A DNA stretch of 64,000 bases from UBA5336 sp964412785 (GTDB taxonomy: Bacteria; Pseudomonadota; Alphaproteobacteria; Caulobacterales; Hyphomonadaceae). The notes beneath the pieces are model-generated. The model made no database searches. It saw only the letters and a list, made by a program, of their open reading frames with translations, and was not told where the DNA came from. Position numbers and translations under genes: made by a program. Below, in pieces: positions 56,741 through 64,000 of this stretch. The DNA lies in the NCBI GenBank assembly GCA_964412785.1, contig CAYPQD010000001.1, positions 124,001 through 188,000 on the forward strand. The letters run 5' to 3'. The first letter of the stretch is position 1. The number at the start of each line of letters is the position of its first letter.

Positions 56741-56824
56741 TAACTCGATATGGCGCGGACCGGGCGGCTTTCAAAGGGGCCGGCGCGCCCCCCGACACGG
56801 CAAGTCCTGCCGCCTTTTGTCGCC

Positions 56825-57895
56825 CTAGCGGCTGACCTCGCCGATGCACTCGCCGACATCGGTCAGCGCATGCTCGCCGATGCAGAAGGGCACCTCATAG
56901 TGCTTGTGGGCCGCCGCGATGCACTGCTGAAGGTTCAGCTGCGCCATGTTGAGGCACTGGGCGGTGCCGCGCTCTGACAGGGCGAGTTGCAGGTCGCCGG
57001 CGGCGACATCGCCGGTCGAGGTGATGCGATAGGCCGCAAGCGTGGCGATCCGGTCGGTGATCATGCGATCGCCGGTGCGCAGATAGCCGGCCCGTTGGGT
57101 CGGTGTGATCGAAAGCGTCGGCAGGCGCACCGCACCGGCAGCACCGGAGACAGTCTCCCAGAGGGATGGCGCACCCAAGCTGCCGGCGCGCACGAGCATC
57201 GGCTCAAGGTCCGGCGCGCGGAAGGCATCGCGCAGGCCCACGGGCACAGGCTGGCCGACTGCGGTGGCGCTCTGGAGGCGTGCGATCAGGCCCGCGGTGT
57301 CGCCGATCTTGCCCTTGGCCCAACCCGATGCCTGAAGGCTGTAGGCCTGTTCCTTGACCATGGCACCAGCGGCAGACAGCCTGCGACTGTCGGCGTCCGT
57401 GGCAGCGAGGGCAGCGCTTACAGCTTCGGCTGCGCCGTCGAGGCCGCCTGCATAACTGACATCATTGCGCAGGCCGCGCTGCAGGGCTTCGCGCCCGTAG
57501 AAGCTCTCGATATCGCGGATGGCGGCGCGGTAGTCCGGGTCCTGGGACGCGATCAGCGCGGAATAGGCAATCCAGCCCCGGGCGAGCTGGTCGCTGTTGT
57601 GGCCGCCAAGGCGATTGAGCGCATCGGTGATGTCCTCAGCCGAGTCGAGGGGACGTTGCTTGACATCGGTCACATCGGCCTGGAACGTGCCATAGATGGC
57701 AGCGGCATCGGCGATCGGATCGGCTTGGACCGGGTTGGGGACGGGCGTTGTCTCGGCGGGCTGGGCCACGGTGGCCATGTCCTCAGCACCAGTCACGGGG
57801 CCGAGCGGCGGCGGGTTGACGTCATCGGCAAGCGACTGGCCACAAAGCAGGCCGGCCATGACGGCAACGGCAAACACGGCTGTTCTGGACGTCAT
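56825..57895 (-). CDS. exported protein of unknown function
   Basis: This 356-residue protein has a clear signal peptide (MTSRTAVFAVAVMAGLLCGQSLADD). A Pro-rich linker of about 50 residues and a helical domain follow (residues 75-290: DITDALNRLGGHNSDQLARGWIAYSALIASQDPDYRAAIRDIESFYG). A C-terminal segment has three cysteines (CLNMAQLNLQQCIAAAHKHYEVPFCIGEHAL, about 320-347). It is probably periplasmic. No family name was recalled, although similar long hypothetical proteins occur in Caulobacterales relatives. Confidence 0.75.
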   Translation of the reverse strand: MTSRTAVFAVAVMAGLLCGQSLADDVNPPPLGPVTGAEDMATVAQPAETTPVPNPVQADPIADAAAIYGTFQADVTDVKQRPLDSAEDITDALNRLGGHNSDQLARGWIAYSALIASQDPDYRAAIRDIESFYGREALQRGLRNDVSYAGGLDGAAEAVSAALAATDADSRRLSAAGAMVKEQAYSLQASGWAKGKIGDTAGLIARLQSATAVGQPVPVGLRDAFRAPDLEPMLVRAGSLGAPSLWETVSGAAGAVRLPTLSITPTQRAGYLRTGDRMITDRIATLAAYRITSTGDVAAGDLQLALSERGTAQCLNMAQLNLQQCIAAAHKHYEVPFCIGEHALTDVGECIGEVSR

Positions 57896-58045
57896 TATCA
57901 GCTTCCTTACGCAACGCTAAGAATAGAGTGCCTCATGGCAGGCCGGCCGAAAAGCGCGCCCTGTGTGAAAATGCGGTCATTTCATGACAACCATCGGAGA
58001 ATCCTGCATATTTTAGGAAACAGCCATGAAGAGGATGTAAACTTC

Positions 58046-59617
58046 GTGAGTCGCGGTCGGATCTCGCCGACAGGCCTGCACCTCAGCTGGCTTGGCCTGC
58101 TGCTGGTGGCAACCCTGGTTGCACACCTTGCAGGCGCCAGGCTGGGGCCGGCGTTCGCGATGGCCGCCATCCTGTCCCTTCCGGCCTGGACGGGCCTCGG
58201 GCTGGCGGGCCGTCCGTCAGCCCCGGCCCTGTCGGTTGCGGCCTGGACATGCGCCACCGTCTCCGCAGTGATCCTGAGCGGCGGCCTTGCCTCGCCGGCA
58301 CTCGGCCTGATTGGTCTTGGCCCGCTGGCCGTGCATGGCCTGTTCGGACGGAACCGGTCGCATGAAGCGCTTGCCTTTGCGGGCGTGGCTGGACTGGCTG
58401 TCATCGGGCTCACGCTCGGCGGCGCTCCCGCAACCCTGGTCGCGCCCGGTGAGGTGTGGCCATTCACGTGTGCCGGGATCACCGCGGCGGGGCTGCACCA
58501 GCTGCGCCTGCGTCGCCGGACAGGCGGTGCGCGCAAGGCCAGCACGGCGCAGCGCGCCCGCGCAGCGGATGCGGCGCGCCGGGTCCAGGCGCTGGGTGCG
58601 CGCCTGCCGATTGCGGCACCAGTGGCAATGCTGCGTCTCGACGAGGCGGGCATGGTGCGTGCCGTGGAGGGCAACCCGTCCCTGCTGAGGGCGTCACGGC
58701 TCGGTATACCGGCGGGCGACGCCCTGCCCGGCATGCCCGGCGAGACGCTGGCGCGGTTGCTGGCCTGCGGCGGGGAAGCGCTGATCGGCGACCTGAAGGG
58801 CGGTGCACTCCGGGTCCATGCCACGGTGTCGGGCAGCGAGGCGAGGGTTGTCGTGACTGAAGTGCCGCCGGGCCCTGACCAGAGGGCGATCACTGCTGCA
58901 GTCGCCGAGCGCACGCGCGCCTTCGCCGCCCTCGGGCACGACCTGAAGACACCGATGAATGCGATCCTCGGCTTTGCCGATCTCATGCGCAGCGAATTGC
59001 GCGGACCTCTGCCGGAGGGCTATCGTGACTACGCTGCGCTGATTCACGAAAGCGGCGAGGATTTGTTGCTGCTGATCGACGACATGCTCGACTATGCCAA
59101 GGCCGAGGCGGGCGCGCAGAGGCTCGATATCGAACCGGTGGACCTCGCAGCCAGCGGCCAGAGCGTCCACCGACAGCTTTCCCACCAGGCCGTACGCCGG
59201 GGTGTGCGCCTGTCGATTTGTGGCGAGGACGAGGCCTGGGCCGCAGCGGATGCCAGGGCGGTGCGGCAGATCTGGCAGAACCTTGTCTCCAACGCCATAA
59301 AATTCACCGGCGAGGGCGGACAGGTGACCATGGCGACGGGCGTTGCAGAGGGCCATGCGGTGCTGTCTGTGGAGGATACCGGCCAGGGCATGAGCGCGGC
59401 TGATCTGGCGCGCGTCGCCGAACCTTTCGCCCGGGGCGAGAATGCCCGCGGGCGTGTCGGCACGGGGCTGGGCCTTGCCGTGGTCAGGCGGTTTGCCGAC
59501 CTGATGGGCGGCACGGTGCGTATCGACACCGCGCCGGGAGCGGGCACACGGGTCGAGGTCAGACTTCCGGCGAGCGATGCGGTCGACCTCGGTCTTGCCC
59601 GTGATGCGGCGGAATAG
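58046..59617 (+). CDS. membrane sensor histidine kinase
   Basis: This 523-residue sensor has five or six membrane helices (about 10-150) and a poorly conserved PAS-like region (about 190-280). The kinase core has an H box FAALGHDLKTPMNAILGFADLM (His298), N box NLVSNAIKF, G boxes EDTGQGM and GTGLGLAVVRRFADLMGG. No receiver domain is attached. The start is GTG at 58046, preceded by AGAGGAT. It is followed by DUF1491 eight bases downstream. Its response regulator is not identified. Confidence 0.88.
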   Translation: MSRGRISPTGLHLSWLGLLLVATLVAHLAGARLGPAFAMAAILSLPAWTGLGLAGRPSAPALSVAAWTCATVSAVILSGGLASPALGLIGLGPLAVHGLFGRNRSHEALAFAGVAGLAVIGLTLGGAPATLVAPGEVWPFTCAGITAAGLHQLRLRRRTGGARKASTAQRARAADAARRVQALGARLPIAAPVAMLRLDEAGMVRAVEGNPSLLRASRLGIPAGDALPGMPGETLARLLACGGEALIGDLKGGALRVHATVSGSEARVVVTEVPPGPDQRAITAAVAERTRAFAALGHDLKTPMNAILGFADLMRSELRGPLPEGYRDYAALIHESGEDLLLLIDDMLDYAKAEAGAQRLDIEPVDLAASGQSVHRQLSHQAVRRGVRLSICGEDEAWAAADARAVRQIWQNLVSNAIKFTGEGGQVTMATGVAEGHAVLSVEDTGQGMSAADLARVAEPFARGENARGRVGTGLGLAVVRRFADLMGGTVRIDTAPGAGTRVEVRLPASDAVDLGLARDAAE

Positions 59618-59625
59618 GCCGGCAC

Positions 59626-60000
59626 ATGGATGAGAGGCTGCCAACGGCGTTCTGGGTCGATGCGCTGGTGCGCCGGGTACAGCTTGCGGGCGCTTCGGCG
59701 TTTGTCCTGCAGAAGGGCGACGCCCATCGCGGCGACGTGATTGTCAAGGTGGCGGACCTCAGCGGCGGCGCCCGCGTCTACGCGCCGGCCATGGGGCCGG
59801 ATGGCGGGCGGGTTTTCCTCGATCTGTTGGTGCAGGGCGTCGGCCCTGATGAAGCAGGCGCCGACGCCTATCTCGCGCGGTCGGTTGCGCGTGACCGCGA
59901 CCTCTGGGCGATCGAGATTGAGGACCGCGACGGGCGGCATTTCCTGACTGAACCGGTTGAAACCCCGGACGCGCCGGGTCATACCCCGCAGGCCCGGTAA
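59626..60000 (+). CDS. DUF1491 family protein
   Basis: This 124-residue soluble protein of the alphaproteobacterial DUF1491 family has LPTAFWVDALVRRVQLAGASAFVLQKGDAHRGDVIVKV, then the mixed strand DRDLWAIEIEDRDGRHFLTEPV. No known catalytic motif is present. It follows the histidine kinase by eight bases and is probably cotranscribed. Function is unknown. Confidence 0.83.
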   Translation: MDERLPTAFWVDALVRRVQLAGASAFVLQKGDAHRGDVIVKVADLSGGARVYAPAMGPDGGRVFLDLLVQGVGPDEAGADAYLARSVARDRDLWAIEIEDRDGRHFLTEPVETPDAPGHTPQAR

Positions 60001-60011
60001 CCTGTCGTTAA
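59997..60011 (+). promoter_or_regulatory. CtrA-like box upstream of the small gene at 60054
   Basis: GTAA-CCTGTCG-TTAA is the same one-mismatch variant of TTAA-N7-TTAA that is found upstream of divK. It overlaps the end of the DUF1491 gene and lies 43 bases before the next ATG. Confidence 0.4.
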
Positions 60012-60053
60012 CGGGGTTTGCCCATGGGTGGTCGGGCAACCAGGGGGCTGGCC

Positions 60054-60407
60054 ATGCTGTTTCTGTTCAATGATCGGATCGTAAGTGTTGATGAGCCTGA
60101 GCTGCACCTTGCCCGGCGCTGGCGGGTGATCGGCTGCGGTGAGCCGCACGGCATGCGCGCCCGAGAGGCGATCGACTTTGTCCGAGCCGTTGTCGAGCAG
60201 GCAGCGTCCAGCGAGGCCGGGCTTGACGAGCCGACACTGGTTGACCTGGCGGCGCTGGTGATCGCCAAGACCGGCGCCAATGCCATCCAGTTCCGCCCGC
60301 GCGCGGAGGGCGGCACCGATGCGCGTCTGCTGAGCGTCGAGGAAACTGTGCTGGAGGCCTTCCACGCCTCCGGCGACACCGGCGTTCTCTGGGTCAACGC
60401 CGCCTGA
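60054..60407 (+). CDS. small protein of unknown function behind a CtrA-like box
   Basis: This is a 117-residue soluble protein that I do not recognise. MLFLFNDRIVSVDEPELHLARRW is followed by a helical middle (AREAIDFVRAVVEQAASSEAGLDEP) and a strand-rich end (GANAIQFRPRAEGG; LEAFHASGDTGVLWVNAA). AGGGGGCTGG precedes the ATG at 60054; the upstream ATG at 60018 has no good site. It lies between DUF1491 and prfC on the same strand. Confidence 0.7.
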   Translation: MLFLFNDRIVSVDEPELHLARRWRVIGCGEPHGMRAREAIDFVRAVVEQAASSEAGLDEPTLVDLAALVIAKTGANAIQFRPRAEGGTDARLLSVEETVLEAFHASGDTGVLWVNAA

Positions 60408-60480
60408 CCTGGCCCCCTTCAGGTCCGCCGGCAAATCGGCTAGGACTTCGGCCCGTGATCGCGAGCGAGACCCTCACCGA

Positions 60481-62082
60481 ATGACAGCCGACGACGAAGC
60501 CCAGCGGCGGCGCACCTTCGCCATAATCTCCCACCCCGACGCCGGCAAGACGACGCTGACTGAACACCTTCTGCTGGCAGGCGGCGCAATCCGGCTGGCG
60601 GGCGAGGTTGCCGCGCGGGGCCAACGTCGGCGCACCCAGTCGGACTGGATGAAGATCGAACGCGACCGCGGGATCTCGGTGTCGGCCTCGGTGATGACGT
60701 TCGAGCATGAGGGCCGGGTGTTCAACCTGCTCGACACGCCGGGCCACGAGGATTTTTCCGAGGACACCTACCGGACGCTGACGGCGGCGGACAGCGCGGT
60801 CATGGTGCTGGATGCCGCCAAGGGGATCGAGCCCCAGACCCTGAAGCTTTTCGAGGTCTGCCGCCTGCGCGACATCCCCATCACCACCTTCATCAACAAG
60901 ATGGACCGCGAGGCGCAGGACCCGTTCGAGCTGCTCGACGAAATCGCTGACAAGCTGCAGCTGGAGACCGCGCCGCTCTACTGGCCGGCGGCGAGCGGCC
61001 AGCGCTTCTCCGGCATGGTCGACCTGCAGACCGAAGAGTTCCTCGTCTTCCGCCGGCGCACGGCCGACGAGGCGACAGACCTCGCCCCGGCCGAGCGCCT
61101 GTCGCTCGGTGGCAATTCGATCGCCAGCGTGGTCGAGGCGCCGGTGCTGGAGGAAACGCGTGAAGGCGCAATGCTGGCGCGCGGGGCATTGCCCGTATTC
61201 GATCGCGAAGCCTTTCTTGAAGGGCACATGACGCCGGTCGTGTTCGGCACGGCGCTGCGCCATTTCGGGGTCGATGAGCTGCTCGGCGTCCTCGGCAGGG
61301 ATGCTCCGCCGCCGCGCCCCCAGTCGGCCGAGCGCAAGGGCCTGCCGGTCGAGGTGCGCGCCCGCGAGACGGAGGTGTCGGGGTTCATTTTCAAGATCCA
61401 GGCAAACATGGACCCGAACCACCGCGACCGGGTGGCGTTCATGCGCCTGTGTTCGGGCGAGTTCCGGCGCGGGATGCGCCTGAAGACTTCGGGCAGCAAG
61501 CAGATCAATCTCCACAACCCGCTGATGTTCCTCGCCCAGGACCGGGAGATTGCCGAGACGGCCTATGCCGGCGATGTCATCGGCGTGCCGAACCATGGCC
61601 AGCTGCGGGTCGGCGACAGCTTGTCGGAAAGCGGCTCGATCCAGTTCGCGGGTATCCCGAACTTCGCGCCGGAACTGCTGCGGCGGGCGCGGATAAAGGA
61701 CCCGATGAAGGCGAAGCACTTGCGCAAGGCGCTGGAGAGCCTGGCGGAGGAGGGCGTGACCCAGCTGTTCCGTCCGGTCATCGGCTCAGACATGATTGTC
61801 GGTGCGGTCGGCCAGCTGCAGTTCGAGGTGATGAAGGAGCGGGTCGCCGCAGAATATGGCCTCGAAGTCGAGTTCGAGACTGCACCTTATAACGTCGCCC
61901 GCTGGCTGGCGAGCGAGGATGACGACCTGCTGGAGGCTTTCCTCGATCGCAACAAGGGCAATGCCGGACAGGACCTCGACGGTGCGCCTGTCTACCTCGC
62001 CAAGAATGCCTGGGATGTCGGCTATGTTCAGGCGAAGAACCCGGATATCCGGTTCACGGCAACGAGGGAGCGGTCTGCCTAG
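60481..62082 (+). CDS. prfC: peptide chain release factor 3
   Basis: This 533-residue translation GTPase recycles RF1/RF2 from the ribosome. The G domain has AIISHPDAGKTTLTEHLL (about residues 14-31), RGISVSASVMTFE, LLDTPGHEDF and the TFINKMDRE specificity motif. Domain II and the C-terminal domain follow (RPVIGSDMIVGAVGQLQFEVMKERVAAEYGLEV). The length matches E. coli RF3 (about 529). The gene lies 73 bases after the small unknown gene. Confidence 0.97.
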   Translation: MTADDEAQRRRTFAIISHPDAGKTTLTEHLLLAGGAIRLAGEVAARGQRRRTQSDWMKIERDRGISVSASVMTFEHEGRVFNLLDTPGHEDFSEDTYRTLTAADSAVMVLDAAKGIEPQTLKLFEVCRLRDIPITTFINKMDREAQDPFELLDEIADKLQLETAPLYWPAASGQRFSGMVDLQTEEFLVFRRRTADEATDLAPAERLSLGGNSIASVVEAPVLEETREGAMLARGALPVFDREAFLEGHMTPVVFGTALRHFGVDELLGVLGRDAPPPRPQSAERKGLPVEVRARETEVSGFIFKIQANMDPNHRDRVAFMRLCSGEFRRGMRLKTSGSKQINLHNPLMFLAQDREIAETAYAGDVIGVPNHGQLRVGDSLSESGSIQFAGIPNFAPELLRRARIKDPMKAKHLRKALESLAEEGVTQLFRPVIGSDMIVGAVGQLQFEVMKERVAAEYGLEVEFETAPYNVARWLASEDDDLLEAFLDRNKGNAGQDLDGAPVYLAKNAWDVGYVQAKNPDIRFTATRERSA

Positions 62083-62131
62083 GCCTCAACAGGGGGCCCG
62101 GCGAGCGTCAGCAAGGACATGAGGGGATCAG

Positions 62132-63376
62132 ATGGACAATGACATGACGGCGAGCCCCGGCGGCCTGCCGGGATGGGCGCGGGACGGCATGAATTACTTG
62201 CGCGATATCTGGGACCAGGGCGCGCTCGGCCTGACCTATGGCGAGATTATCACGATCGTCGGGGTGATGCTTGTCGCCCTTCTGATCCGCGGGCTGTTTG
62301 CACGCACCGTCGTCCGGGCGATCACCCGAGCAGCGGCGGGCACGAAGAGCAATATCGATGACGCCCTCGTCAAGACCGTGGCAACGCCACTGAAGATCGT
62401 GCCGCTGATCATTGGTGCCTACGGCGCCATCCTGATCATCGACGTTCAGGACGAAACCCTGCAGGGCAATCTCGACCGGGGTGTCCAGTCGATCGTCACC
62501 CTGGCGGTGTTCTGGACCCTGGCGCGCGCCGTCAACGCCTTCGAGTTCGTGTTCTCGGGCCTGCGTGAGACCCTGTCGTCGGCCATTGTCGACTGGATGC
62601 TGAAGGCGCTGCAACTGGCCATCATCCTGTTCGGCTTCTTCGCGGTGGCGGAAATCTGGAACATCCCGATTGCCCCGCTGATCGCCTCCCTCGGCATTTT
62701 CGGAATCGCCGTCGGTCTTGGCGCGCAGGACCTGTTCAAGAATCTCATTTCCGGAATCCTGATCCTGACCGAGAAGCGATTTGTGCCGGGCGAGTGGATC
62801 CAGGTCGACAGCGTGGCAGAAGGGACGGTGGAGCGGATCAATTTCCGGTCCACGCTGATCCGCCAGTTCGACAAGGCGCCGGTCTATGTGCCCAACTCGA
62901 TGTTGTCGGACAACGCCCTGAAGAACTTCTCGCGGATGACCCACCGGCGCATCAAATGGGTGGTCGGCGTGGAATACCGCACGACAGTGGAACAGCTGAA
63001 ATATATCCGCGACGAGATCGAGTCATTTCTCTGGAACGACGAGCGCTTTGCCAAGCCACCGGAAGCGGCTCTGTTCGTTCGGGTCGACAGTTTCAATGCA
63101 TCGTCGATCGATTTCATGATCTATACTTTCACCCACACCCGAAACTGGGGAGAATGGCTGAAGATCAAGGAGGAACTGGCGGTTGCCGTGATGGACATCA
63201 TCGCCGCTGCCGGAACCAGCTTCGCCTTCCCGAGCCGGACCCTCTACATGCAGCAGCAGGATCCGCCGGAAGTCATGGCGCCGCCGGCCCGCAGCCTTGG
63301 CGTGGAGAAAGCGCAGCGCGAGATCGCCGAACTGGAGCGCGTGCGCGGCTTTGGGGAGGCCGACGACGATGGCTGA
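62132..63376 (+). CDS. MscS-family mechanosensitive channel (third copy)
   Basis: This 414-residue channel has about five membrane helices (residues 35-210). The MscS pore and beta domain follow: SLGIFGIAVGLGAQDLFKNLISGILILTEKRFVPGEWIQV and VNFRSTLIRQF-like INFRSTLIRQFDKAPVYVPNSMLSDNALKNFSRM. It is close to the larger YbdG/MscM-type channels and differs from the two short ones at 617-2603. A GAGGGGATCAG site precedes the ATG. Confidence 0.9.
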   Translation: MDNDMTASPGGLPGWARDGMNYLRDIWDQGALGLTYGEIITIVGVMLVALLIRGLFARTVVRAITRAAAGTKSNIDDALVKTVATPLKIVPLIIGAYGAILIIDVQDETLQGNLDRGVQSIVTLAVFWTLARAVNAFEFVFSGLRETLSSAIVDWMLKALQLAIILFGFFAVAEIWNIPIAPLIASLGIFGIAVGLGAQDLFKNLISGILILTEKRFVPGEWIQVDSVAEGTVERINFRSTLIRQFDKAPVYVPNSMLSDNALKNFSRMTHRRIKWVVGVEYRTTVEQLKYIRDEIESFLWNDERFAKPPEAALFVRVDSFNASSIDFMIYTFTHTRNWGEWLKIKEELAVAVMDIIAAAGTSFAFPSRTLYMQQQDPPEVMAPPARSLGVEKAQREIAELERVRGFGEADDDG

Positions 63377-63386
63377 CGCGGCCGCC

Positions 63387-63995
63387 TCAGCCCACCGGGA
63401 CGCTGCTGGCGCGCAGGCTGTCCGTTGCGGCTGGCTGCGGCGAGAAGGCCGCGCCATCGCCGCGGCCGGGATAATAGTCAGGAGATGCGGGCTCGCCTCC
63501 GGCCAGGTCGCCAGGAGCGGGCGGTGCGGCCGCCACCGGTGTTCCCGTCTGCGGCGTGAGGGGCGCGGGGCGCCTGAACTCGATCGACGAGGCGCCCGGC
63601 AGCGGCACGGCGCGGCGGCCGTCTTCGCCGAGCGCTGAGCGCATGCGCACGGAAGTCTCGGGCGCTTGCGGTGTCACGGCAAAGCCCTCCGCCACTGCCG
63701 GGTAGAGGCTGACATGTCGCGGCGAGATACCCGAAATGGCACCATAGCGCGCTTCAGCGCGGCCATAGGCGCTCTTCAGCTCGCACAGTCCAGGGCTCGC
63801 CGCGTTGGTGTCATAGCTCCAGGCAAGGCAGCGCGTGTCACCAGCGCAGGCGTTCGCGCAGCTTGCGGGCGTTGCGGCAAGCCCGACCCGGTAGGAGCCG
63901 CCATAGCGGTAGGTTTCCATTTCCTGGGCCGGCGGCTCGGCGAAGGCGGGGATGGCAAGGCCTGCGATGGCAGAGAGGGTCAGGGCAAGGCGCAT
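63387..63995 (-). CDS. secreted PAN/apple-domain protein
   Basis: This 202-residue protein has a signal peptide (MRLALTLSAIAGLAIPAFAE). A short PAN domain lies at about 30-95 with cysteines in SCANACAGDTRCLAWSYD and CELKSAYGRAE, which match the PAN/apple disulfide pattern. The C-terminal half (about 105-202) is Pro/Ala/Ser-rich and disordered. The PAN fold binds proteins or sugars, so an extracellular or periplasmic adhesion role is possible. It converges on the third MscS gene. Confidence 0.82.
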   Translation of the reverse strand: MRLALTLSAIAGLAIPAFAEPPAQEMETYRYGGSYRVGLAATPASCANACAGDTRCLAWSYDTNAASPGLCELKSAYGRAEARYGAISGISPRHVSLYPAVAEGFAVTPQAPETSVRMRSALGEDGRRAVPLPGASSIEFRRPAPLTPQTGTPVAAAPPAPGDLAGGEPASPDYYPGRGDGAAFSPQPAATDSLRASSVPVG

Positions 63996-64000
63996 GGCGG

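Noticed and set aside
60408..60435. Terminator between the small gene at 60054 and prfC
   Set aside because: GACCTG and CAGGTC can pair, but the stem is only six bases and no T run follows.
1..64000. tRNA, rRNA, CRISPR arrays, insertion sequences, prophage or replication origin
   Set aside because: No cloverleaf-like gene, regular direct-repeat array, transposase, integrase, phage structural gene or DnaA-box cluster was recognised anywhere in the window.

Overview
The window is a GC-rich chromosomal segment of an alphaproteobacterium, most likely a dimorphic, stalk-forming Maricaulales/Hyphomonadaceae-type organism. The signs are a divK-pleD pair, a TrcR-type (DUF1013) cell-cycle regulator, a MucR/Ros regulator, DUF2336, DUF1491, DUF6456 and PAS_5 proteins, promoter-like sequences of the Caulobacter sigma-73 type, and GANTC (CcrM-type) sites beside TTAA (CtrA-type) half sites. 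No rRNA, tRNA, CRISPR array, insertion sequence or prophage was seen. Gene density is high and many neighbours overlap by ATGA or GTGA.

Layout. 1-6.9 kb: an edge fragment of a VOC gene that looks internally deleted, two tandem MscS-type channels with a TspO-like gene, trcR behind a terminator-like leader, a decayed repeat-protein remnant, a GST, and a DUF559 gene between inverted copies of an intergenic repeat. 7-13.5 kb: a Tat lipoprotein MsrB, Der GTPase, two cysteine-capped periplasmic pentapeptide-repeat proteins, BamB with its YfgM-like partner, and PanB. 13.6-18.6 kb: NnrU, a cytochrome P450, an Asp/Glu racemase overlapping a GmhB-like phosphatase, a glycine-rich small protein and an MFS transporter. 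18.6-30.4 kb: an accessory envelope/glycan region with GtrA and a GT2, a divergent STT3/AglB-like membrane protein with another GT2, then a minus-strand run of FAD oxidoreductase, SARP/TPR regulator, sulfotransferase and an FkbM methyltransferase fused to a long coiled coil. 30.5-45.5 kb: an unknown gene with a structured leader, a HIT / DUF482 / GDPD / RidA operon, DinB, divK-pleD, a sterol-desaturase-type hydroxylase, a crotonase, an MFS transporter, a DUF2306/AraC divergent pair, DoxX and DUF2336. 45.6-53.6 kb: a complete multi-subunit Mrp-type cation/proton antiporter operon (E-F-G-B'-B-C-D-D-X-D). 53.7-64 kb: mucR, a PAS_5 protein, an orphan DnaA domain-IV protein overlapping a DUF6456 protein, sufE, a histidine kinase, DUF1491, a small gene behind a CtrA-like box, prfC, a third MscS channel and a secreted PAN-domain protein.

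How the genes work together. Three themes recur. One is envelope and ion homeostasis: three MscS-type channels, the Mrp antiporter, BamB/YfgM and the glycan genes. The second is cell-cycle control: TrcR, DivK, PleD, MucR, the DnaA-like HTH protein, and CtrA/GANTC-like sites. The third is a possible sulfated or methylated surface-glycan module. Short intergenic repeats occur in at least three families. All assignments come from reading translated sequence and motifs; no database search or structure prediction was run.
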